Shown: positions 15,401-27,400 of the stretch, piece by piece
How the letters are laid out: each line of letters opens with the position of its first letter
How positions within the stretch are numbered: the first letter of the stretch is position 1
Assembly (NCBI GenBank): GCA_033675265.1
Contig: JAUJYZ010000473.1
Coordinates: 62,001-126,000, forward strand
Direction: 5' to 3'
DNA: 64,000 bases
Origin: Actinostola sp. cb2023
Lineage: Eukaryota; Cnidaria; Anthozoa; Actiniaria; Actinostolidae
The notes under the pieces: generated by a model
Database searches by the model: none
Told to the model about the DNA's origin: nothing
Seen by the model: only the letters and a program-made list of their open reading frames with translations
Program-made: the position numbers and the translations under genes

Positions 15401-18400
15401 GTAAGAAAGAAGAGCGTCGGGCTCAACACGATCTCGACATGGCGTTACTGACAGCAGACCGTGCCAAAGCCATCGCCGATGCTAGAGTTGAGGCCATAGA
15501 AAGGTGCATAAATGAAGAGTTAGATATAGAGAACGAACAAAACCTGGGAACAACTAACAATCAACGGTTAGAACTTAGCGACGAACAAGTAAAGAGGAAT
15601 GCTGAAGAGCGTGTTAGAAGCTGGGTTGACACCCATCCCAACACGTTGCCAACGCCTAACCCTAACCCTAACCCGCCATTACCAATGTACTGATACAACG
15701 CCTTTCACAGAAGGCCGAGTTTGACGAGAAAGACCTCCGCGGGTTACAGACCTTCGCAGACCTGTGCGGAGACGTCGACAGTCAACTTGACTATCTACCG
15801 GGACTTTCGTGTCTTAACTACCCGAACGTCATACGACCGGTGGTGGAAACATTGCCCCGCTTTTTACGATCGAAATGGGAGAAGGAAATTGTCGCATGGG
15901 CGGCAAAGCACCACGACGCCTACCCAGACTTCCACAGGTTCGCCTCCATGGTGCAACAACAAGCCAGTCAAAAGAATCATCCGAACGTCCAAGCCAGCGG
16001 AGTCCAACCCCTAAATCAGGGGGAGAAATCGAGTAGGAAAGCCGTAAGAGAAGAGCACACAAGACGAGTCCTGAAGACCAGTAGCGGAGATGAAGAGAAT
16101 CGATGCAAGTTCCACGACCGCACTGGTCACACGCTGTCAGAATGCAAGGCCTTCGACGCGAAAACTATGGAGGAAAAGACGGAGTGGATCCTCAAGGAAA
16201 ATCTCTGCTTTCGCTGCTGCGAAACAGGGCATGTTGCCAAAGAGTGCAAGGTCGAGGTCACCTGTACTAAGTGCGGCAGCGACCGCCATCCTGACATAAA
16301 GAGAAGAACGAAGAGGAGCTAAAGTCTAACTGTACTTCCGTATGTCAAAGAGGAGGTACATCTTGCAGTAAGATATTGCTGGTCGATGTGTTCCATCAAG
16401 AGCGTCCACACGATCGTCATCGAGTCTACGCAATCATCGATGATCAAAGTAACGCATCTATGATCACGCCGGAACTGGTGAACAAGCTGAAAATAAGCGG
16501 TCCTTCAGAAAAATACCTACTGTCAACATGCAGCGGTGAGAAGATGGTCAACTACGGTCGCCGCGTCGCTGGGATAATGATCGATGCCAACGGAAAATCA
16601 TCCAAATTGCCTACTCTGGTCGAGTGCTCACATATTCCCCGCGACAAAGGTGAAATCCCCAACCTGGAAATCGCGAATCGATTTGACCACCTCAGAGGCA
16701 TCGCAGAGGAGATACCACCCTTAGACAACCAAGCAGACGTTCAGTTACTTATTGGCAGAGACGTGCCCGAGCTGTTAAAGGTCAGAGCCTTTAAGAATGG
16801 CCCAAAGGGAGCCCCTTGGGCTCAAAAGCTAGACCTTGGCTGGACCATCTCAGGTCAAGTGTGTTTGAACCGCATCGGAGGCCCAGTTCATGTTTCCACA
16901 AAACACACCGCAGTATCTACGCCCGACGTCGCCAACGAAAACGTACAGCTAGAAGTGTTGCCATGCCCAAACCACTTCCAAGTCAAAGAAAGCTTTGGCG
17001 AACACACAAGAAAGTCAATAGAAAACGACGTCTACCATACAACAGCATCTGACAATGAACCCAGCCACTCATTGGAGGACAGAAGGTTTTTAGAGATAAT
17101 GCAGAAAAACATTCATAAGAACGACAAGGGGAACTGGGTAATGCCTCTCCCTTTCCGTTCTGAAAACGTGAAAATGCCAAACAACAGAAATCAAGCAGAG
17201 AGTCGCCTTACCGGACTCCTGAAAATCCTTAAAAGGAAGCCACAGATGGAGAAAGACTATTTCGAGTTTATGGCAAAGATCTTCGAAAAGGGACACGCAA
17301 TACCGGCCCCTAATGCGCAGCTGAACCGCCACGAGAACAACGGAAACGTCTGGTACCTGCCACACTTCGGAGTCTATCACCCAAGAAAACCGACCCAGAT
17401 CCACGTCGTCTTCGACTCGTCGGCAGAGTTCAAGGGCGTTTCGCTGAACAAAGAGCTTCTAACAGGCCCAGACCTCACCAGCAGCCTATTTGGAGTACTC
17501 CTGCGTTTCCGTCACCACAACACAGCGGCGATGTGCGACGTGGAACAGATGTTTCACTCCTTCAAAGTCGACCAGAAACATCAAAACTTCCTACGTTTCC
17601 TCTGGTACAGAAACAACGACCCCCTAGAGGAGATCATCGTGTACCAAATGACAGTGCACCTCTTCGGTAATGGTCCGAGTCCAGCAGTGGCCACGTTCGG
17701 CCTACAGAAAACAGCGCTTGACGGCGAGGAGCATTACGGAGAAGAAACAAAGGAATTCATCCACAGGAACTTTTACGTAGACGACGGTCTAGTGTCACGT
17801 GCGACACCAGAGGAGACAATCACCTTGATCAAGAACGCACAAGTGGCGCTAGCCACGGCCAACATACGTCTCCACAAAGTGATTTCGAATTCAGTCGAAG
17901 TCATGGAAGCGCTACCAGCAGACGACAGAGCTAAAGACGTCAGAGATCTAGACCTACGTAAAGAAGCACTTCCCACTCAACGCTCACTAGGCGTCCAGTG
18001 GAACCTACAAGAAGACAAGTTCACCTTCAAGGTATCAACCCCAGACAAGCCGTTCACCCGAAGAGGAGTCCTTTCAGTGGTCAACTCCATCGACGACCCC
18101 ATGGGACTGGCAGTTCCAGTTACTCTGAGAGGCAAGCTCCTCCTCCAGAAACTCGTCAGCATGGGAAAGACACGAAACGGCGACAATCTCGGCTGGGACG
18201 ATCCGCTACCCGATGATCTAATGCGGCAATGGAAACAATGGACTGACACCTTACCGAACCTTCAGAATGCATCACTCCCGCGTTGCCTCCACCCAAGAGA
18301 CTCTTCGCAGAGCCGTAGCGACACTGGTAGCAAAGGCAAGAGAGATAAACGGTGGCCGCCACAAAGACCCAGATATGAAAAATAGAGACGGTCCTCCACT

Positions 18401-21400
18401 TCCAACATCAAAGGAACTCGAAAAAGCTACCATAGTCCTCCTAAAGATGGTCCAGACTGAAGTGTTCTCAGGAGAGATCAAGCTACTCAGCACTCTAACG
18501 CACCAAGACCACGCCAACCGGGAAAGCGCTAGAAGAAAGAAGAATACACTAAAGAAGTCTTGCCTCTACGGTCTAGACCCCTTCATCGATGAAGATGGCG
18601 TTCTACGAGTCGGTGGAAGGCTACGACGCTCGTCACTAGAATTTACAGAGAAACATCCTGCAATCCTCCCTAAAGGTCATCACTTGTCGGAGTTATTGAT
18701 CCGCCACTATCACGAAACTACATACCATCAAGGCAGGCAGATCACACACGGAGCTGTACGTCAAGCGGGATACTGGGTTATCTCAGGACACGGAGCTGTC
18801 ACAAAGGTCCTCAACGCATGCGTAACTTGTAAGAAATCAAGAGGAATGTTAATGACACAGCATATGGCAGATCTACCGAAAGACCGCACAGAACCAAGTC
18901 CACCCTTCACGAACGTAGGAATCGACGTCTTTGGCCCATGGTACGTACGCACCCGCAAACTCCGTGGAGGCGCAGCAAACTCCAAACGTTGGGGACTGGT
19001 GCTTACTTGCCTCAGCTCTCGAGCCATCCATATAGAGCTCCTAGAGTCTATGGATGCCAGCTCGTTCATCTGCGCGCTTCGTAGATTCTTCGCCATACGA
19101 GGACCTGCCACAAGAATCAAATGTGATAGAGCGACCAACTTTGTCGGCGGCAAGTCAGAACTGGAACAATCCTTGACAGAGACCGATCAACAGAAGATCC
19201 AACGGTACTCAACGGAACAAGGCTGCGAGTGGATCTTCAACCCGCCCCATGCTTCGCACTTCGGTGGAGTGTGGGAACGCCAAATCCGCACTATACGGAG
19301 CATCTTAGATGCCATGCTTACACAGATCGGAAGTTCTCAACTAACCCACGAACTGCTGTCTACCTTGATGGCAGAGGTAACCGGCATAGTCAACTCTCGG
19401 CCCATAGCAGCTGTTCCATCCGACGCAGATGAAGTCCAGCCGCTGTCCCCATCGATGCTGCTCACAGCAAAGGAGCGTCCTCTCACTCCTCCCCCTGGAG
19501 ACTTCGTCCCAGAAGATCTGTACGCGAGAAGGAGATGGAGAAGAGTCCAATACTTGGCAGACCAGTTTTGGACCAGATGGAAATGAGAGTACTTACAGAA
19601 CCTACAACGACGTGCGAAATGGCAAGAACTCCAACCTAACCTAGCAGTTGGAGACATCGTACTTGTCAAGAACGAGGAAACCCGCCACAACAACTGGCCC
19701 CTCGGCAAAGTCACCAAGGCAATCAGGAGTGAAGACGGAGCAGTAAGGAAAGCAGAGGTCTTCACAACACACGCTGGAAAGGGAGGCAAAACCTTGTTTC
19801 GACCCATCAGCCAACTCGTGTTTGTGATGTCGACCAAGAAAGACAACAAAGCCTGAACGACGCAAGGAAGAACACTTTCTAGAACTTTAGTTTCAGTTAT
19901 TTTCGTCAGTTTTCGTAACCAGTTTTTAACCATAGTTTAGTAGCAAGGAACCGTGTCCTTGGGCGAGGAGTGTTGTGTTCGACATTTATTTACTTCATAA
20001 TTGTATTTTTACTTGGATTAGTCATTACGTAAGCCGAGCACTTCCGGTGAAACACTATACATTAGCGTCCCTTTGAAAACGTGGTTTGGAGTGCTCAGAG
20101 TGTGTAAGACCATAAGATGTAAGTCACTGTAATCTAGCTATTCCGTCATTGTATTTTGCACTATTTGCTTGTTTCATATAACTTCCGTTCCTCGCCTAAT
20201 TTGTCATTTATATCTTGATTGTATCTTAGTTTTCACCGCATTAATATATGTCAATAAAGACCTCACTGTACTTGTGGAGCGTTGGAATTTGTATATTTCG
20301 TGGTTGGCACTAGTGTCCTCTAGTCTTCAATCCTAACGTCACTCGGGGACACAACATACTCCATCATATCCGGTCTTGATAAACAGGCTGGAGAGTATAA
20401 AGCCGCCTTTTCCTTACATTATATTGGACAAGATGAGATGAGCTCATTCCACAACGAAGCAGAGAAGAAAAGCTCAACAAAATCATCAGCAAATTTGAAG
20501 AATACGCAATTGTCCAAATTAATGAAACATTTGAGTGGATTAGCCAGCACAAAGCAGAAAGCATACATGTACATGTAGATGCATTCGATATTGAGCTAAA
20601 CCACCTGGCAAAGACATGCAATTAACTTTGGCATGCTACACGTACGACTCCCTTATCAGAGACAAGATTGTTATTTTAATTGTCACTAGAAAGATGTATT
20701 GATACAATAATGTGCCACATCTCAGAAACGGCAACCTCGCAAATGAAAGTGATTGCATCTGGAAGCAATGAAGAGATTTCACCGAGTTGAATTTGCCAAA
20801 CAAAGTCACAATAACAAATACGAGCGGAAACAAAAGAATGATTGGAATATAAAGCCTAAACCTACAAGGAGAGTGTGTTGCATGTATTGTGGGAGACAAC
20901 ACGAAAGATCAAAGGAACAATGCTCTACCTGGGGCAAACAATGTCAGAACTGCGGCAGTAAAAAACATTTCGCTAGCATATATGCCGTCAAAAAACAAAT
21001 GCACACAGCTTGAGAGAGGAAACAGATCCCGAAGCGATACAGAATGCATCACGAGTGTTTACATGGAAGAAGAGCAGCATATCGCTCAAAGTTCAGATCA
21101 AATATATGCCAAATAAATATGCACAGAGATAATGATTGAGAACAAGGTCATGAAATTTCAAATTGACTGCAGGGCATCGGTGAACATTTTATCATGTACA
21201 TAACCAAGAAATCGAACCAGCCAAGAAGACACTGAAAATGTGGCATATGGAATGCAAGTCAGTCCTGTAACGGAACAAGAAGAAGGTGATCATGAATGGA
21301 AAGAAGTATCGTTCATGGAACACACTTACAGCTAGTACAAGCCATCAGAGAGATTAGACCGCTGACCAACGCCAAAGGGATACAACAGCCTAACCAGATT

Positions 21401-24400
21401 CATAAACTATCTCGCAAGGTTCTTGCCACAGCTGGCTGACATCATGGAGCCCATAAGATATCTCACAAGGAAAGACGTAGAGTGGAAGTGTGGAGCACCC
21501 AAGACAAAGCGTTCAACAAAGTGAAAGAGATAGTGTCTCAAGCACCCGACCTAAGCTACTATGACCCAGAAAGCCCACTGAGCATACAATGTGATGCAAG
21601 CCAGTGCTCCGCCCTCCTTCGGGATGGAAAGCTAATAGCGTACTCAAGTAGACCGTTGACGGACACAGAGCAGCGATATGCCCAAATAGAGAAGGAAATA
21701 CTTGCAATTGTCTTTTCTTTAGAGACATTCAACCAGTACACCTTTGGCCGAAACCTCTGCAATCCATACTGAAGAAGCCCCTTACAGCTGCTCCAAGAAG
21801 GCTTCAGGGGATGATGATGCGCCTGCAAAAGTACAACACTGAAGTGAAATACGAGAGAGAAGGAAAGAACATGCACATCGCTAAAAGCTAAAAACATTTC
21901 TGTTTGACTCTTAATTAGTACTACCATAGAATACCAATAGAAACATGAGAGCTGATTGGCTATTTAGCTAATAATAATAATAATAATCATGAATTATTAA
22001 TGAGTTGTATTAATAATAATAGCTAATGAATTATTAATGAGTTTGAGAAGTCACTGTCATGCGCAGGATACACCTCAACTCATCCCACATGTGAAAGAGG
22101 TCTTGCATTCGTAAATAGGAAGCTGTATGGATTATCGAAACTTGCTGTCGGTGCTATGGAAAGGCCAATGATCCGAGTAAATGAGACCTTTGCATGACCT
22201 GTGTTACAGGCAATCAGTCTTTATCACTGATAAAGAACTGATTGATAAAACATTAGGTCTGTATCAGTGATACAGACCTAATGTTTTATTCATTAGGTCT
22301 GTATCATGATGTTTTATTCATCAGTGTCTGTATCGGGGTATACAGATCCATGCATGTTACTGATTCAACCAACCTGGTTGGATCATTTGCTCATGAATTA
22401 TTGATGAGGTTTAGAATATAAATTACTGCTGATACATGTAGATCACTGTATTATAATATTGTATTGTTCCTTTAGACCATTATATCAGGAATGGGAGAAT
22501 TGCACTTGAACGTTTATATAGAGGTAAGCAATCAATTTATTCCTCGTTTTTCTTAGAAAAACATTAGATGCTGCTCTTCTTAATGTAAGCAATAGTGTTC
22601 AGCTTTGTAGCCCTAATTGTGCTCTTATACACCGAATTCATGAGTGTGTCTAAGTTAGACAAACTAAAGCCTTGATACCAAACAACCTTGATACCAACAT
22701 ACCAAACACAATCCTTGATACCAAACAATCCTTGATACCTTGATACCCAAACAATCCTTGATACCAAACAATCCTTGATACCAAACAATCCTTGATACCA
22801 AACAATCCTTGATATCCAAACAATCCTTGATACCAAACAATCCTTGATACCAAACAATCCTTGATACCAAACAATCCTTGATACCAAACAATCCTTGATA
22901 CTAAACAATCCTTGATTCCAAACAATCCTTGATACCAAACAATCCTTGATACCAAACAATCCTTGATACCAAACAATCCTTGATACCAAACAATCCTTGA
23001 TACCAAACAATCCTTGATACCAAACAATCCTTGATACCAAACAATCCTTGATTCCAAACAATCCTTGATACCAAACAATCCTTGATACTAAACAATCCTT
23101 GATACCAAACAATCCTTAATTAATAAATAGTTCTTGATACCAAACAATCCTTGATACCAAACAATCCTTAATTAATAAATAGTTCTTGATACCAACAATC
23201 CAATCCTTGATACCAAAAATACCAAACCTTGATACCAAACAATCCTTGATACTAAACAATCCTTGATACCAAACAATCCTTGATACCAAACAATCCTTGA
23301 TACCAAAAACAATCCTTGATACCAAACAATCCTTAATCAATAAATAGTTCTTGATACCAAACAATCCTTGATACCAAACAATCCTTAATTAACCAAAAAT
23401 AGTTCTTGATACCAAACAATCCTTGATACCAAACAATCCTTAATTAATAAATAGTTCTTGATACCAAACAATCCTTGATACCAAACAATCCTTAATTAAT
23501 AAATAGTTCTTGATACCAAACAATCCTTGATACCAAACAATCCTTAATTAATAAATAGTTCTTGATACCAAACAATCCTTGATACCAAACAATCCTTGAT
23601 ACTAAACAATCCTTGATTCCAAACAATCCTTGATACCAAACAATCCTTGATACTAAACAATCCTTGATACAAACAAACAATCCTTGATACCAAACAACCC
23701 TTGATACCAAACAATCCTTGATACCAAACAACCCTTGATACCAAACAATCCTTGATACCAAACAATCCTTGATACCAAACAACCCTTGATACCAAACAAT
23801 CCTTGATACCAAACAATCCTTGATACCAAACAACCCTTGATACCAAACAATCCTTGATTCCAAACAATCCTTGATACCAAACAATCCTTGATACCAAACA
23901 ATCCTTGATACTAAACAATCCTTGATTCCAAACAATCCTTAATTAATAAATAGTTCTTGATACCAAACAATCCTTGATACCAAACAATCCTTGATACTAA
24001 ACAACCCTTGATACCAAACAATCCTTGATACCAAACAATCCTTGATATCAAACAATCCTTGATACCAAACAATCCTTGATACCAAACAATCCTTGATACT
24101 AAACAATCCTTGATTCCAAAAACAATCCTTGATACCAAACAATCCTTGATACTAAACAATCCTTGATACCAAACAATCCTTAATTAATAAATAGTTCTTG
24201 ATACCAAACTTGATACCAAACTTGAATCCTTGATACCAAACAATCCTTAATTAATAAATAGTTCTTGATACCAAACAATCCTTGATACCAAACAATCCTT
24301 GATACCAAACAATCCTTGATACTAAACAATCCTTGATACCAAACAATCCTTGATACCAAACAATCCTTGATACCAAACAATCCTTGATACCAAACAATCC

Positions 24401-27400
24401 TTAATTAATAAATAGTTCTTGATACCAAACAATCCTTGATACCAAACAATCCTTAATTAATAAATAGTTCTTGATACCAAACAATCCTTGATACCAAACA
24501 ATCCTTGATACCAAACAATCCTTAATTAATAAATAGTTCTTGATACCAAACAATCCTTGATACCAAACAATCCTTGATACTAAACAATCCTTGATTCCAA
24601 ACAATCCTTGATACCAAACAATCCTTGATACTAAACAATCCTTGATACCAAACAATCCTTGATACCAAACAACAATCCTTGATACCAAACAATCCTTGAT
24701 ACCAAACAACCCTTGATACCAAACAATCCTTGATACCAATCCTTGATACCAAACAAACAATCCTTGATACCAAACAATCCTTGATACCAAACAATCCTTG
24801 ATACCAAACAATCCTTGATACCAAACAACCCTTGATACCAAACAATCCTTGATTCCAAACAATCCTTGATACCAAACAATCCTTGATACCAAACAATCCT
24901 TGATACTAAACAATCCTTGATTCCAAACAATCCTTAATTAATAAATAGTTCTTGATACCAAACAATCCTTGATACCAAACAATCCTTGATACTAAACAAT
25001 CCTTGATTCCAAACAATCCTTGATACCAAACAATCCTTGATACCAAACAATCCTTGATACCAAACAATCCTTGATACTGATACCAAAACAATCCTTGATA
25101 CTAAACAATCCTTGATACCAAACAATCCTTGATAGTAAACAATCCTTGATTCCAAACAATCCTTGATACCAAACAATCCTTGATACCAAACAATCCTTGA
25201 TACCAAACAATCCTTGATACTAAACAATCCTTGATACCAAACAATCCCCAAACAATCCTTAATAAAACAATCCTTTAATTAATAAATAGTTCTTGATACC
25301 AAACAATCCTTGATACCAAACAATCCTTGATACCAAACAATCCTTGATACCAAACAATCCTTGATACTAAACAATCCTTGATACCAAACAATCCTTGATA
25401 CTAAACAATCCTTGATACCAAACAATCCTTGATACCAAACAATCCTTGATACCAAACAATCCTTGATACCAAACAATCCTTGATACCAAACAATCCTTGA
25501 TACAAAAACAATCCTTGATACCAAACAATCCTTGATACAAAACAATCCTTGATACCAAACAATCCTTGATACCCAAACTAAAATCCTTGATACCAAACAA
25601 TCCTTGATACCAAACAATCCTTGATACCAAACAATCCTTGATACCAAACAATCCTTGATACCAAACAATCCTTGATACCAAACAATCCTTAATTAATAAA
25701 TAGTTCTTGACACTAAAAATCTGATTTTTCTTTTCTCATTTTGATGCAAATTACCATGAGAGAATGTGGGGCATTAAATGTTGCTATTTTGTTTTTATTT
25801 TAGCGTACACGATTGGAGTATAATTGTCCTCTTGTATCAGGAAACCCAAAAGTAGCTTTTAGGGAAACGATTAGCAAAGAATCAAGGTACGTCAAACGGA
25901 AATAGTATAAAATTACCATAGTACATATCCTTCCTGCTTACTCATTAGCATTAGTTAAGGTATGGAGAGTCAGCCCTGACGAGCAATCACCCATCTCGAG
26001 GCCGTTACATTGTAGCTACTCTAAATGACAGTGGCTGCGCGTGCCCATCGACATGCAGTACAATTCTATATTTCAATAGACACGCAACACGTACATGTAG
26101 GAGGTAATACTATGGAACCTCTCCTTGTCTCTTTAATGCGGACACCTCTATCGTGGCCATTTCACTTGGTCCCGGCAAAATGCCCATAGATTCTCTATAA
26201 AAAGAACCTCTACGGACCTTCTCTAATACGGACAACGGACACAAAATTTCACCCACGGAAAAAAAAAACACGATTCCTGACTCCATGGCGTGTAACTAGA
26301 ATTTATTATAACTATCCCAACTATCGATTAATTGCAATAAAGGTCATTTCCTGTTGCCTGAGGAATTTACAGGTTGCCGATAGACCACTTTCTGGTTGGT
26401 AACACATGGAAGGCATTGTTTGACCATCATTTAACAGCTGATTAAATCCAGCAATCACCGTCCACCACATCCTGGCTTGTCAATTGAGAGCTTCAGTCTA
26501 CAAACAGATGTAGAGGAAGAGTCATACTCCAAACAATACCAGTTATTCTCACTGGTAGAAACGGCATCAAAATAAAAGTGAACGCTTTCCTTGATGGAGG
26601 CTCTGGTTCATTGTACATACGGGAAGAAGTTGCAGACACTTTAGGGTTGCAAGCTGCTAAGCAGCCCTTGAGACTTTCAGTGTTTGGCGCAGGAGCAGCG
26701 ATCACCCAAAGCAAAGTCATACAGCTACAGCTGGAAAGTCTCAGCGGAGTTACCAAGTGCGATGCCTCGATGTGGACTACACTGCAGATCTGCGAAATGA
26801 AGGCAGACAGTTGGACAAGGAGTAAGACAGAGTGGAAACATCTGCAAGGTATAGATCTACCAACACCAGTGGAAAATGGAGAGATCGACGTGCTTATTGG
26901 CAGCGACTATTATCAGAAACTTATCATGCCTCAAGAACATAGAGTCGGGAAAGCGAATGAACCTGTTGGACTGAAGACAACCCTTGGTTGGACACTCACG
27001 GCCGGTAGAGTAGCTTACCTGACTGAGAACAATCATGAGAACAATCATGAACAATCATGACAGTCATATAGCTGCTAAACCAGAAATCTTAGCAGACGAA
27101 ATAATGAAAAAGATGTGGGATGAAGAACTTCTCGGAATGGGTGATACGGATGAACTGTTGTATACAGCGGAGGAGAAGATTGCCTTTTCGTAAAATGACT
27201 GGACTATGCATAAAGCTGTAGTTACCATGGGTTGATGAAGCACCCCCTCTACAGAGTAACTGGAAAATGGCCTACATGTAAGTAAGAGACCAAGCGTAGC
27301 AGAAAAGTATCAAGGAGTGATGCAGGCTAACATACAAAAAGGATACATAGAGAAAGTCTTCCCTGAAGAGCAGGAAAACAATCAAAGCTGGTACCTACCA

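Larger units (their letters stand above)
13503..20356 (+). mobile_element. BEL/Pao LTR retrotransposon, near-complete but defective
   Basis: Two LTRs of 373 and 386 bp flank a gag-protease-RT-integrase region on the plus strand. The element is bounded by a perfect 5-bp target duplication TACTC (13498-13502 and 20357-20361), within the usual BEL/Pao range. The LTRs differ by about three substitutions and one 13-bp indel, so insertion is recent. The internal region is nevertheless damaged: a 693-bp DNA element in the leader, frameshifts at about 14893, 15655 and 16300, loss of most of the RNase H region near 18.29 kb, and an in-frame stop at 19584. It sits inside the gag of an older Gypsy copy, in GFM1 intron 8. 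Confidence 0.95.

Noticed and set aside
22564..25681. Minus-strand frames reading [17 protein letters not shown] repeats
   Set aside because: 17-bp minisatellite read in three successive frames; not a repeat protein.
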